Assembly: GCF_030272615.1 (NCBI RefSeq)
Contig: NC_081415.1
Location: forward strand, 367,954,667 to 368,018,666
Direction: 5' to 3'
DNA length: 64,000 nucleotides
DNA from: Cryptomeria japonica
Lineage: Eukaryota; Streptophyta; Pinopsida; Cupressales; Cupressaceae
The number at the start of each line of letters is the position of its first letter. The stretch's first letter is position 1. Positions 1-11,416 of this stretch are shown here, piece by piece. The position numbers were made by a program, and so were the translations under genes. The notes beneath the pieces were generated by a model. It saw only the letters and a program-made list of their open reading frames with translations, ran no database searches and was not told the origin of the DNA.

Positions 1-932
1 CGCTATGTTTGTAATCTCTATGAGATTTGTAGGTTTTGTGTTGTGTTACTGACCTATTGTATTTTCTTATAAGGTCGATGATTTGTTTCAATGTTGTGTT
101 GGAAAATTTGGTTAAGTGTGGAAGATTGATTGTTGTCGAACCAGAAGTTGTGTCTACAAAATGTTGTGAAGGCAGATAGGAGTAGAAAAGGATCTGATTA
201 AGCAAAGGAAGTGTTATTTCCAGATCAACAAAGAACCTATTGTTCTCTAACCATTACAGTAGTTAAATCCCTTAACTGGGTAAGCTTTAATAGGTTTCTT
301 GTTGAAATCTTCTAACCAGATGATCCATTAGCTTGGATTTGAAATCCTCCACTGAGGTTACCTTTAATAGGGTTCTGTAGTCAATCCCTTAACTGGGTGG
401 TCCTTAACCGAATTTGTTCTTAACAGGATATTATTGTATAAGCTTCTAACAAGGCTTGACACCTAATAGGGCGAACTTCAGAAGAGTTCAAAAATACTTA
501 TGGGTATTCATCCCCACCGTAGTTTTTTCCATTTGGGTTTCCACGTGAAAAATCATTGTGTCAAGTGGTGAATGATTTTGTGGATGTGTTTTGATATGGT
601 TGATATGAATGACTGGTAAATCCACTTAATTATGTTTAGATGACCAGAAATGATCTGAAATGAGCTATTTCTAATATTAGTGAAGTGGTTTAATGTTTTG
701 GTTAAATGGTATTTGAGTTTTAGATCTGTTGCATTGTATCATTGATGTTTTGGTCAACTGGTAAAGTTTGACATTGCAGTTGCAGTTTTTGATACAGTGA
801 TTAAACCAGTTAGTTTAGTGATTGGATTCTGAGTTAAAAGTTTGTTTGGTGAAAATTTAATTTATTTTCTACCTACTGATTCACCCCCCTCTCAGTATTT
901 GATTGGATCCTTATAGTTTCATCATATTATCA
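1..932 (+). repeat. Copia-type LTR (3' part or solo), inserted in the left LTR of element A
   Basis: The segment has the layout of the LTRs of element C. It has a block of short repeats built on CCCTTAACNGGG (about 262-480), then the conserved block with ACCGTAGTTTTTTCC and TTTCCACGTGAAAAAT (about 515-555), and a C-rich end (GATTCACCCCCCTCTCAG near 880) followed by a terminal TTATCA at 932. DNA homologous to the LTR of element A starts immediately after it. No internal region follows, so this is a 3' LTR or solo LTR whose other end lies outside the window. Its 5' boundary and TSD cannot be checked. Confidence 0.6.
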
Positions 933-1136
933 ATATCATCACACCAAAATATATCAGAGGAAATACCAGATACTGCAAAAAAGTGATTTGCAAAACCAAA
1001 CTTCAAAACCAGATCAGAAGATCTTCCCAAACTTAGCAGAATAAGCCACAGGAATATGTTGACATCAATGACAACAACATATCCTAGCAGCAACAACCCA
1101 ACAACCAAATCCAACAATCTCCCCAACAATCCAACA
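933..1136 (-). repeat. Element A 3' LTR remnant
   Basis: This is the first part of the LTR (read on the minus strand it starts TGTTGGATTGTTGG at 1136). It aligns with 40290-40494, the start of the other LTR of A. The remainder is separated from it by the copia-type LTR at 1-932. Confidence 0.7.
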
Positions 1137-1155
1137 ATCTACCCCTTTGGCATTG
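1137..1155 (-). promoter_or_regulatory. Element A polypurine tract
   Basis: On the minus strand the sequence reads AATGCCAAAGGGGTAGAT directly before the LTR start TGTTGG. The same GCCAAAGGGGGAGAT tract precedes the 3' LTRs of elements C, E and F in this window, which supports the LTR boundary. Plus-strand DNA synthesis would start here. Confidence 0.7.
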
Positions 1156-1453
1156 ATGGCAACATATGAATGTGAAAAATAGTCAATGCAAAGAAAGAAG
1201 ATATCACTAGCAAACTCCTCCTAAAAGATCAAAGTAGATAATGCATTTTTTCATATTATCTCTCTCCCCCTTTGATAACAATGTCAAAGATCTCCAAAAT
1301 AGAAAACCAAACTCTCTCTCAAAACAAAAACATGAATCTCTCTCCCCCTGGGATACACAACCAAATCAACAAACTACTCCAGCAGAGGAGCAACAACGAC
1401 ACACCAATTTGGATAAAAGAATAAGCCTCTAATATCCACCAGATCAATGTAAC

Positions 1454-4351
1454 TCAATGCATATAATTCTCATAAGGAGGGGTGGATGCCCCTAGCTTGT
1501 CTCTCAAGTAAATAAATGTATCTGCTAGCAAAGGCTTGGTGAAAATATTAGCAATTTGTTCCTTAAAAACCTATTTAGTACCAATAACATTTTTATCCTT
1601 AGGTCTAGGCACAAGTTCCCAAGTGTTATTCTTTTCAATCTGATCTAACTCTTCTTCCATATCTCTCATCCAATTTTCATCTTTATAGGCTTCAACAACA
1701 TATTTAGGTTCAACTTTAGAAATCAAACATACTTCTTTTGCAACTAACTTTCTTCTAGTCATCACACCTTTATTCTTATCACCCTTAATTTGATTCTTAG
1801 AATGATTCAATTTATTATACATTGGAGTCTTCTATTTGTTCTGATCCTGAGGTTCATGCACATCATCACTAGCAACAACAACATCTAGATTAATAGTCTC
1901 TACCAAGTTATTATGCTTAGGCTCTTCAGGCTGAATAGGGGCTAAAACAACATGTTGACCATCATCATAAGCTCTGATATCCTTCCCAAGTTTCTCATCC
2001 ACCTTCACATTTTCACTCTCAACAATCTTTCTTGGTCTCTTATTATAGCATCGGTACAATTTGCTCTTCATAGAATATCCCAAAAAGATACCTTCATCAC
2101 TTCTAGCATCAAACTTTCCAATATCCTAATCTCTCTTGATATAACATTTGCTTCCAAAAACTTTGAAATATTTCATAGTAGGAACATGACAAAACCAAAT
2201 CTCATAAGGGGTCTTACCAGTATCACCTTTCATATGAAATCTATTAAATGTATAGACTAAAATGCTCATGGCTTCTCTCTAGTAGACCTTTGAAACATTT
2301 CCTTCAATCAACATGGTTCTTGTAGCATCCAAAATAGTTCGACTCTTCCTTTCAAAAACCCCATTCTGTTGTGGGGTTTTAGGAGCAAATAGTTGTCTTC
2401 TGATTCCATGCATCTCAGATAATGAATTGAACTCACCAGAATAGAATTCTCCACCTCTATTAGATCTCAGACACTTTCGCTTCAATCCAGACTCAGTTTC
2501 AACTTTAGCTTTAAATATCTTAAATTTCTCAAATGCTTCTAATTTTTCCTTCAAAAAGACAACCCATGTCATCATGGAATAATCATCAATTAGTAGCATA
2601 AAGTATCTATCACCCTGCACACTTCTAACATTTGTAGGTCCACACAAGTCAGTATGCATAAGATCCAACAATCCATCATATGTATACCTTTTATTCTTGA
2701 AAGAAATCCTTGTTTGCTTACCCAACTGAAAATCCTTACATACCAGATTAACATGTTTAACAATATTAGATAGATCTCTAACAACTTGTGTAGAACTGAT
2801 CTTAATCAATGAATCAAAGTTTACATGCAACATCCTTCTATTCCACAACCAACTCTCATCTATCTTAGCAATCAAACAACTTTTCTCACCAGTATTCAAA
2901 TAAAAAATGTACCTTCAGTCTTAGTTTTGGATACAACCTCTACCAAAGGCATTCAAGATCCTGTATTTACCATCCTTGAATTGTAGATCATAACCCTTAT
3001 CAACCATATATCCAACACTTAAAAGATTATGCTTCAAACCTTCAACATACAAGACATCATCAGTGTTATGCTTACCATTAAAAGAAATAGAACCTCTCCC
3101 ACAAATTACTCAATATTTGTCATCTCCAAATCTAACTATTACACCATAATACCTTTCCATTCTTACAAATTTGCATTTATCACTGGTCATATGATGTGAA
3201 CAACCACTGTTAATCACCCATTCATCCTTTTCTTCTACCTTAGTAGCCAAAGCTTTCTCCTCAATAGAACAACTAGTGGAATCAATAAGTACAAGTCTAT
3301 CTTCTCTAATGGAAATAAACACAACTTCATATCCTTCTTATTCATCATTTGTAACACCTTCATCTATAGCATAATAATAGTTCTTTTGGTTCCTAAACTT
3401 TCGGTTAGACTTATAAGGCTTATCATGCTTCTCATGCTTCTCATGTCTATCATTCCTATCGTGCTTATCAAACTTATCATGTCTATCATAATTATCCATT
3501 CTCTCTAAACATCTAGAAGCAAAATGTCCTATCTTATTACAAGAAAAATATTTCAAGGGAAACTTTCCATCATACTTACTGGCACCTTTGGATAATCTTC
3601 AGGAAATCAATGCTTCAAGCTCATCAAGCTCTCTTTCTTGCTCTATTATTTATCTTCTTTCTCTTTCATATCTAGATACCCTACACTCATCAAGATCATA
3701 TTTTTGCTCGCCAGATACAGATGTTGATGCTCTAGTCTTAGACTTTCCATGTGATTCTTCAAATTTGCTCAACTCAAATGTAGCAATTTTACCAACCAAC
3801 ACATCTCTTGTTACTATAGTCACACTCTAGATCTCATCAATAGAAACAACCTTATGTTTATAAGCAGGAGGCAAAGATCTCGGCACCTTAGCAATAATCT
3901 CATCTTCCTCAATCTTTCCACCGGCACATCTGATACCAAGGACAAGTTCATTCACCTTAGCCATGTATGAATGTATGTTCTCATCATCTTCCATCTTCAA
4001 TGTCTCATACTTTCCTTTCAAGCTATGCAACTTAGCAACTTTCACTTGAATGTCACCTTCATACAGGATCTCATGCTTCTCCTAGATTTCATGTGCATTA
4101 TGAAGTCCCATAACATTTGTCATTTCAGAGTTAGTCAGGGCACTAAGCAATACTTCCTTCACTCTGATGTTATATTCTCCTTCCTTAACCTCATCAGGAG
4201 TGGATGGTCCATTATGATGAACAACATAAGAATTCTTAGTAATCTTTCAGTAATCATCTCCAAGACATTTCAAGTGCACCTCCATCCGCCTCTTCCATAT
4301 AGTATAGTTTCTTCCATAAAACCTCAGACTGTCCTTCTTGAAAGCTACCAT
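1454..4351 (-). pseudogene. Copia gag-protease-integrase polyprotein with RT/RNase H deleted (element A)
   Basis: The reading starts at an ATG 43 bp inside the PBS. Visible in order are copia gag (2.6 kb to 4.35 kb region, zinc-knuckle-like GHFASRC near 3500), protease (HHMTSDK near 3180), integrase (DLMHTDLCGPT near 2650, TPQQNGVFER near 2360) and the integrase-RT hinge. The reading then passes from GTK plus a TAG (expected Trp) directly into KEQIANIFTKPL, the end of RNase H, in the same frame. About 1.3 kb present in C and E is missing at about 1571. The catalytic Asp of the protease is Asn (VINSG for IDSG) and an integrase Asp is Asn (SNRGGEF for SDRGGEF). Several stops and frameshifts interrupt the rest. 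The product cannot be functional. Confidence 0.8.
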
Positions 4352-4393
4352 CTCAGATCTCCTCAAGCGATTAAGATTCTACCAGAGGATCTA

Positions 4394-4407
4394 GCTCTGA
4401 TACCAAT
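4394..4407 (-). promoter_or_regulatory. Element A primer binding site (initiator tRNA-Met)
   Basis: The minus-strand sequence is ATTGGTATCAGAGC, the usual copia PBS complementary to the 3' end of initiator tRNA-Met, and it lies directly after the LTR end CTAACA. Confidence 0.85.
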
Positions 4408-4821
4408 TGTTAGTATCAATCAAGAAGGAAGGCTGAGAGGGGGGTGAATCAGTCTTCACCGGATTAACAAAATTAAACTCCAAAATAAAAATGATAAACT
4501 GTAGCAATGAATAGATAAGAAAATTAACAACATAACACATAGCACCAAGATTTTTGACGTGGAAAACCTGGTTAAAGAAAAAACCACAATGGGAACCTAC
4601 CCACAGTAAGATGATACTCTATAGTAGTATGTAAAAATATTACAATGAGGAATACACATGCATTCAAGAACACTTCCTAGAGCTCACTGCTCAAAAGATA
4701 GTTTCCCTGAAGGCTATAACCCTCAGGGAAGTCTCAATGACTTACAATATGATTTGGACTACAATTCAGAAGAAATGAACTGCAATGATAGCATCTACAA
4801 ATGTCTAATGACAGCTTTGGT
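4408..4821 (-). repeat. Element A 5' LTR, piece next to PBS
   Basis: Read on the minus strand it ends with the C-rich GATTCACCCCCCTCTCAG and TACTAACA, and contains the conserved copia LTR block (GTGGTTTTTTC and TTTTCCACGTC near 4555-4600). It is cut at 4821 by insertion of element B and resumes at 35411. Confidence 0.7.
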
Positions 4822-6055
4822 TGTAGTGTCATAAAATTGCAACCTTTGCAATTTTGACCACATTTTAGGCCCTCACCCTAGCGAGGATATTTCCCTACCC
4901 AAATGGGACCCCTTTCTACCCTATTTCTTCAAATTTGCCTTTGTTTTAACCCTAGTATCATCTCAGGACCCTGTCCAAGCCCCAAAATAGGGCAGGATAG
5001 GACCGTGGTGCCCCTGTCCCCTTAGGAAAAGGGTGTGGCGCCCCTTATCCCCTTAAGACGGGGGTTTGGCACCCCTATCTCTCTCCCTTTTGTGGCACCA
5101 AAATTAGTCCATCCGACCCTTGGAGCTAAATCTTCTTTCAGGAATTAAATTCCCCTATGTCGGCCTTTGATTAAAGGATAATTAACCCTCCAAGGCAAGT
5201 ATAAAAGGTGGCTTAATTCTCTAATTCGGGTAAGAAGGATGATAGAGATGAACAAGAAAGAGGTCTTCATTATCGTCATCAAGTCTTCTTCTTCATGTAT
5301 CTTCTTCATTCATCCATTGGAGCAACATTACAACATTCATTTGTAAGCATGTGTGTGTGTTAGAGTTTTGTCATGTTACATGCCATTTCATGCAACACTT
5401 GTGATTACATTCAAGAAGCAAAGAAACCATCATCAACTAATTGAAAATCTACAAGGTATACATTTCCATTATTTACATTTAAGCATTTGCAATTACTTTC
5501 TTTCAAGGTTGATTCCTCAACCGAGGTTTGACTAAGGCAAACCCCTATCCTCAACCCTTCTTTTCTATGTGTAGATTGCAAGTGCGCAACTATAATTGTA
5601 GATTTGGGCTTCATTTTTAGAGACAAAAAAACCATTTTTGGTGTGCGGATTTTTTGGAGGACCGGGTGCAACTTCAACCCGGTCCCGACAACTTTTTCTC
5701 AAATTCGCAAGGAGGCTTCATCTCCGCATTTTCCTGGTAATTCCAGGTGCACAGCTTCATCCTACATCTCTATCTCAAGATATAATTGCTTCTTTGTCAT
5801 CTCAATTCTCTTAATTCAGCTTGTCTATTTTAAAAGAGGGTTACTTTACTTTTCAAATTCATTGTCAATTTCCTACAATTTAGCTAGCATTCAATCTCTT
5901 TCCATAGGGATTGGATCTAGTAAATTCAACCCCCCTCTTTTAAATGTACTGTGTGTGAGAAGTTGAAGGGAATCCTTTCTGAAACTTTCACCCCTCTTTT
6001 GAGGGGAGTAAAGCTTTCCACTTGATCTCCCCTAATCACTTTTCACCATATTACA
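4822..6055 (+). repeat. Element B 5' LTR
   Basis: 1234 bp, starting TGTAGTGTC and ending CATATTACA. It aligns with 34213-35410 but is clearly diverged. It holds a GC-rich tandem block (GTGGCGCCCCTTATCCCC type, three units at about 5005-5095, against two in the other LTR) and a perfect 9-bp stem hairpin at 5659-5685. Confidence 0.8.
5659..5685. repeat. Perfect 9-bp hairpin, copy 1 (element B 5' LTR)
   Basis: The arms are GGACCGGGT (5659-5667) and ACCCGGTCC (5677-5685) around the loop GCAACTTCA. Related copies occur at 6747-6773, 6887-6913 and 35060-35086. Confidence 0.75.
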
Positions 6056-6074
6056 TTTTGGTGAACCCGACGTG
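6056..6074 (+). promoter_or_regulatory. Element B candidate primer binding site
   Basis: TTTTGGTGAACCCGACGTG lies directly after the LTR end, where the PBS must be. TGGTGAACCC-type sequences look like a tRNA 3'-end complement, but I cannot assign the tRNA with confidence. Confidence 0.5.
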
Positions 6075-6746
6075 CTTACATGCTTTACATTGAAAATTAC
6101 TGCATATTTTTCATTTACAAGTTTAATTTTCTTGCAATTTATAAAACTTAGTGGTTAATTCAATCAAAACCCTAGTTGTTAAAATTGAAATTGAACTTGT
6201 GTTTTGCAAAAATTGATATCTATTATCTTAGATCTAAAAATTACATTGCTTATAAAATTCAATTCTTTCATTGTCTTATTCAATTTGCAAATCAAATTTA
6301 CAAAAGTAAGTGGTTAATTGTCAAAACCCTAATTTTCAAAAATCAACTTTGGATTCACATTTAATTTTCAGATATGGGACTATTTTCAGACTTGTCTTCT
6401 TGCCTAAATTCAAATTTTCAATTTCCCTCTTTTTCCCAAAATTCAAAATTTCAAAATTCAGTGGTTAGGTCCTAAAACCCTAATTTTCAAATTTACTTTG
6501 ATTTTGTACAAATTTCAATCAATTTCAATTTTCTAAATATTATTCAAGGTGGCCCTATCCATTAGGTTTGACCTTTTCAAATTTGCAATTCAATTTCTTA
6601 TCTTTTTCAAAACCCTAATAGGGTCCTATTTCGACATTCAAACCTTAATTTTACCTATCTAGAGATCATAAAATCAATCAGTTTTTTGGGTTAGCTCTCA
6701 AATCATCGTAGCTTTCATCCCTGAAAATTTCTAAAAAATTTTGGGA

Positions 6747-6773
6747 GGACCGGGTGCACTTTCAACCAAGTCC
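6747..6773. repeat. Hairpin, copy 2 (element B leader)
   Basis: GGACCGGGT ... ACCAAGTCC around GCACTTTCA. Two inner base pairs are lost relative to copy 1. Confidence 0.6.
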
Positions 6774-6886
6774 CTAGCTTTTTTCCCAAAATTTTGGGAG
6801 TGATGATTATATTTGATTGCTTAAATCCAGAAAATTAGTTGATTTTGTTAAATTTTGATCCCTAAAAATTTCTGAAAAAGTTGGAA

Positions 6887-6913
6887 GGACTAGGTGCACT
6901 TTCAACCTGGTCC
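6887..6913. repeat. Hairpin, copy 3 (element B leader)
   Basis: GGACTAGGT ... ACCTGGTCC around GCACTTTCA. All nine positions still pair: one G-C pair has become A-T on both arms and one C-G pair has become a U-G wobble. Confidence 0.65.
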
Positions 6914-7459
6914 CAGGCTTTTTTCTCAAAATTTCAAGAGACTGTTATGACTTTATTTAATTGCTTAAATTTAGAAAATTGGTTGATTTTGTCAAATTTT
7001 GATCCCTCTAAAATTGAAAACATTTCCCAATTTCAACATTGCAACTTTCAAGGAAAAATTTAAAATTAAGTGGTTAATTATAATCTGCCTTAATTTAAGA
7101 TCTTAATTGTGTCCATTTTAAATTTTAAATTAAGTGGTATCCCATAGGCCCTAATTTTAAAAATTCAATCTCTTTTGGATGATTTTAAATTAAGAGGTTA
7201 TTTTTTTACATAATCCTAATTTTAAATTTCAATTTCCTAGGAGGATTCATTTAATTGAATAATCATTTTTCCTAGAATTTTAGTAAAAATGATTTTTCAA
7301 TTATTTTGCAAGTTTCAAACTTCTCAATTTCAAATTCAAATTTCAAATTTCAAATTTGCAATTTAAATTCCATTTTCCCTCATTTATTCAATTTTCTATA
7401 CATGTATGGGGTTAACATTATTATGATTAAATGACATATGAGTTCTTTCTTGATCATAA

Positions 7460-8642
7460 GTGCTTATGGAGTTCTTATCTTATTTTGCTAATTCAATTTC
7501 TACTTACATTAAATATGTTCATGATGTTTCATTTCATGCATATGATGATAATTTAGTTCTCCCTTTCATTCATACCCATGATTTACCCTCTCCCAAAATT
7601 GGTCTCATTAATGAGAGCACAATGGTGCAAAAAGGGAATATAGACACTTCTTTCAAAGATCTTCCTCCTAGAGATGAATCTTTGGAGAATTGTGTTCCTT
7701 CTTCTCCTAAAAAGTACCTCCCTCATAAGGATTATTTGGTGCAAGGGGATGATATTATGGCTACTTATCCTAGGTATACCATACCCTTTTTCACAATCTT
7801 CCCTCTAAAGATAAATCACTAATTACATATGATAGTCCTTTTCCTAATGAGTATCTTGAACATAAAGATACCTTAGAACAACAAGATGATATTATTTATC
7901 ATCATAATGCTCTCTCTCCCAAAAATCAAGAGCCTAACAAAAATCAAATCAATTCCATTCATGTTCCTAGGAAACCAAAAATTCTTCCTGATTATCATGT
8001 TATGCCTTACACATATACTAATGTAGTAGTTGATGAGAACATAAGTGAAGCATCATATGCTTTCTTAGTTCCTACAATCCTCTCTTCAATTCACTCAAAT
8101 AAACAATCTCCTACCAAAGAAGTTCCTAAAGAATAACTCTTAGAGGATAATTGGGGGTCCTTAGATTTTACTCCTACCTTTTCTAGAAAGTCTAAGATGC
8201 CTAAATTTCATATTCCAATTTTTTATCTTAACACAAATCTTGAAGTTGATTGGGCCTCTTTAAACTTCAATCCAATTCCCCCTAAGAGTGAACCCTCTTT
8301 TTAGCATACACATGGATGCAATGGACAAATTCTTCAATGTGAGCGACAAAGTCATGAGAAATCACACTTTCCTTTGTCAACATCTTCTTCTCCATTATCT
8401 TGTAAATCCACACCTCATTCTAATTTTGAGTTACAACAAGAAAATGTGTTCACCAATCTTATAAATTCTAAATTAACATCTCCTCTTTGTCCTAAAAAAA
8501 AAGAAAACATAAACAACATTCTCAAACTTCTTCTTTTTGTAAATATCATCAAACGCATGGCCATTCTACTAATGAGTGTCAAGCTCTCAAAAATGCAAAT
8601 ACAACATTACATCGATTCAGGCATGTTAAAAATAACATCTAA
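7460..8642 (+). pseudogene. Gag-like frame of element B, decayed
   Basis: A reading frame runs from 7460, shifts at about 7804, continues with in-frame stops near 8133 and 8302, and shifts again in the A-run at about 8497-8506. It ends with CKYHQTHGHSTNEC, a CX2HX3GHX4C motif like that of element D gag (CEFHKSKGHKTSNC). The remainder is rich in Asn, Ser, Pro and Lys and I do not recognise a gag core domain. No protease or polymerase follows. The most likely source is the gag gene of an ancestral gypsy element; the product is not functional. Confidence 0.5.
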
Positions 8643-8936
8643 CAATGAATGGAATATTCATCATGATCATTTAAAATAACATTCAAGTTCCTATTATGTT
8701 GCTCCTCACTATGTGACATAGTTAGCCTACCTATTGGGGTTCCTTGTCATTTATGGTGGTGCAATTTCAGGTGCAATCATACTTAGTGAGCAACGTAATA
8801 GTCTATTTATTCTTGCCTCTATGCTTTGGGGGCAATGATATTCCTTTTCCTATTTTTAAGGTTTCACTATTTTCTTTATGGAGTACATTATTCATAAACT
8901 TGATGTCCTTTCTTGCATGGATTTTTCCTTCATGCG
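8643..8936 (+). other. Element B internal DNA left of element C
   Basis: Non-coding. The end (TTCATAAACTTGATGTCC ... CCTTCATGCGAGCG) has a diverged copy at about 32370-32425 on the far side of element C, so B contains an internal duplication here. Confidence 0.5.
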
Positions 8937-8941
8937 AGCGT
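8937..8941. repeat. Target-site duplication of element C, left
   Basis: AGCGT here against AGCAC at 32234-32238. Both can derive from AGCGC or similar by transitions, so this is a decayed TSD. Confidence 0.45.
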
Positions 8942-10371
8942 TGTTGGCATTATGTGAACCAATATGAGGACATAATGACATTGTATGTTGTCATTGATGT
9001 CAATATGCTAAAGAGAAGAGAACCGGTATAACACTATGATTAAGCATTTGTGCCAAAGTGAAGCGGTGTGTTTGTTTAAGGTGAACCGGCATGTGGTTAT
9101 GGGAACCAGCACATGGAAGCTTTGTATGACTACCGATTCGTAGTCTCAACTTCAGGGTTTTTGGTTTAAGTGCTTCAAGCCTGCGTGGCTCAACCGGTGA
9201 CTTTGTGTGATGAGTTAGCATTGTAACAAAGAACAGATCATGTTGCCACATCAGCCTTGTGCGTATGAAGGATCTTGCATGAAAGGAGATTGTTCCCATC
9301 TACTTTGGGAATGTGCGAAGCCTGTAAACGGTGATAACGCGTGATGGGTTATCAGCCACCATGAAATTAGTGGAAAATGAATGATGGAGAATGTCTTGAG
9401 ATTGGATCAAGATTGTTGCATTTAATGCAATATGCTCAACAATCAGGATTGAACCATTTGAATTCCTTAACCTAACAAGTTTAGGGTTTAGGGTTTATGC
9501 TACCAACCTATCTGCTTCCTATAAGGTCAATGTTGTGTTTCTTTCTAAGGTTGTTGGAAAATGTTGTATGTGTGTATCCAAGTGAAGAGATACGTGATTC
9601 TTGCCAGACCAGAAAAGAGAAGTGATACCTACAGAGTGTAAGTGCAGAAGGTGAAGAGGAGCTAAAGCAAATCTGCATTGGTATTGAGTGTTGTTACCAA
9701 ATCATTGTAATACCTGTTGATCTCTAACCACTTCAACAGTTGGGAAATCCCTTAACAGGGTAGCTTTAACTGACTTTCTATAAATCCTTTAATAGGGTGA
9801 CTCAAAACCATTGAGTTCTTGAAATCCTCTAACAAGGTAACCTTTAACAGGGTTTAACCCATAACCGAGTGATCCCTAACAGGATCGGTTCCTAATAGAA
9901 CCTGTTGTATTAGTCCTTAACCAGACAAGGCTCCTAATAGAGTGGACTTCTAAAGAGTTCAAAAATAGCTTGTGGGTATTCATCCCCACTGTGGTTTTTC
10001 CTAGTTGGGTTTCCATGTGAAAAATATGTGTGTCATATGTGATGCTATGTTGTTTTCCAATCAAGGGGTGAATCAAATTGATCTAGCTGTTTATATATAT
10101 ATATGTTTGATGATAGATTACCTTCTCATGCACTAGGGTGAAATGGAATGAAGTATTAGACTGTATGAAAAGATAAGTGTCAACCGGTTTATGCTTGTCT
10201 CAGTTATTTTGGGTTTTATCGGTTGTACTTTTTTCAAGACCGGTGTTACTGTTTGTATGCCTACGCACAGTGTCTGCTGACAAACTGGTTTTGGATTGTG
10301 TTTTTGTCTTTACTGATTCACCCCTGCTCTCAGTACCGGTTTGGTACTATTTGTTCATCATTGAGTTATCA
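8942..10371 (+). repeat. Element C 5' LTR
   Basis: 1430 bp. It contains a short-repeat array based on CCCTTAACAGGG (about 9746-9950), the conserved copia block (GTGGTTTTTCC and TTTCCATGTGAAAAAT near 10000), and the C-rich end GATTCACCCCTGCTCTCAG. Two and a half plant telomere-like units (TTTAGGG) occur at about 9479. Confidence 0.85.
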
Positions 10372-10388
10372 ATTAGTATCAGAGCAAC
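10372..10388 (+). promoter_or_regulatory. Element C primer binding site
   Basis: ATTAGTATCAGAGCAAC directly after the LTR. It equals the usual ATTGGTATCAGAGC except for one G-to-A change, so initiator tRNA-Met is the expected primer. Confidence 0.8.
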
Positions 10389-10442
10389 CTCCAGGTCCTC
10401 TGTGTTATAAGCTTAACCGCTTGAGGTAAAGATCTCAGTCTA

Positions 10443-11416
10443 ATGATGAAGAGGGAAGGTCCAAAGTTCAACAGAGAAAATTTCAATATATGGAAAGACA
10501 GAATGAAGATATACATCAGAAGCATGGGTGCTCAACACTGGTGCTATGTTGAGAATGCCTATGTTGCCCCTACTGGTACTCTCACTAATGAACAAAAGAG
10601 AGAGATGCAGGAGAATGGGCAAGTCATGGAAGCCCTAATTAGTAGTTTATCTGACATTGAGTTTATTGATGTCTAAGATAAGGTAAATCCCAAAGAGGTA
10701 TGGGATACTCTTGAAAATATCTATGGCAGTGATGAGCATGTAAAACAAGCTAAGGAAGAAAGACTTAGAGGGAAGTTTGAAGACATGCAGATGGTTGAAG
10801 GTGAGACCATTCAATATTATGGAATAAGAATCAAAACCATTGTTGGAGATATGAAGAGTGCAAGTGGTAAAATAGAAGATTCCACCGTGGTGAGCAAAGT
10901 CCTGAGATCCTTATTACCGGTCTATGCAATAAGGGTTGCTGCTATTCAAGAGTTGAGATCAATAGACAAGACTAAGGTATCCCTAGACTCCATCATTGCA
11001 AAGTTGACAGCCTATGAGCTAAATAGTTTTGATGGCAGTGTTCAAAAGACTAAATCAGCTTTTAAAGCTTCTGTTGTACCATCCAAAAAAGGAAAAGAAG
11101 CTAGAACTAGTGGTGAACCAAGACAGAGTAGAGAAATGGATGATGAGGAGATTCTGATGGCATTTGAAGCTCTTCTCGCCAGAAAACTTCCAAAAGGAAC
11201 CGCCAAATACAGAGGTAAGCTCCCTTTGAAATATTTTTCTTGTAACCGGATAGGACATATTATTGTAAACTATCCTAATGGTGACAACAAGGACAAACAG
11301 GAAAGGTTCAAGAAATTCAAAGGAGGAAACCGAAGAAACTATTTTGTGGCAGTTGATGAAAGTGTCATAGATGAGGAATCAGAAGATGAAGAAAATGAAG
11401 ATATTGTGTTTGTTGC
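10443..11416 (+). pseudogene. Copia gag, 5' part, disrupted by element D (element C)
   Basis: The frame begins at the ATG at 10443. It has the copia gag layout (IWKDRMKIYIRSMG near the N-terminus, VKQAKEERLRGKFEDM in the middle) and ends in a zinc-knuckle region (YFSCNRIGHIIVNY) where the first and last Cys are Tyr. A TAA at 10674 replaces an expected CAA. The gene is cut at 11416 by the insertion of element D and resumes at 27458. Confidence 0.85.
11412..11416. repeat. Target-site duplication of element D, left
   Basis: GTTGC, identical to 27458-27462 on the other side of element D. Confidence 0.9.

Larger units (their letters stand above)
6075..7459 (+). other. Element B untranslated leader with degenerate repeats
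   Basis: This AT-rich stretch has no supported reading frame. It repeats phrases of the type AGTGGTTAATT, then AAAACCCTAATTTTC (for example near 6150, 6310, 6460, 7065, 7180) and two copies of the hairpin block (6747-6773 and 6887-6913). It is probably the gag leader of a gypsy-like element. Confidence 0.5.

Noticed and set aside
3588-4447. Plus-strand frames across the element A gag region
   Set aside because: Shadows of the minus-strand copia gag-pol.
9479-9500. Telomere-like TTTAGGG units (also near 31304)
   Set aside because: Only two to three units, inside an LTR in both copies; not an interstitial telomere.
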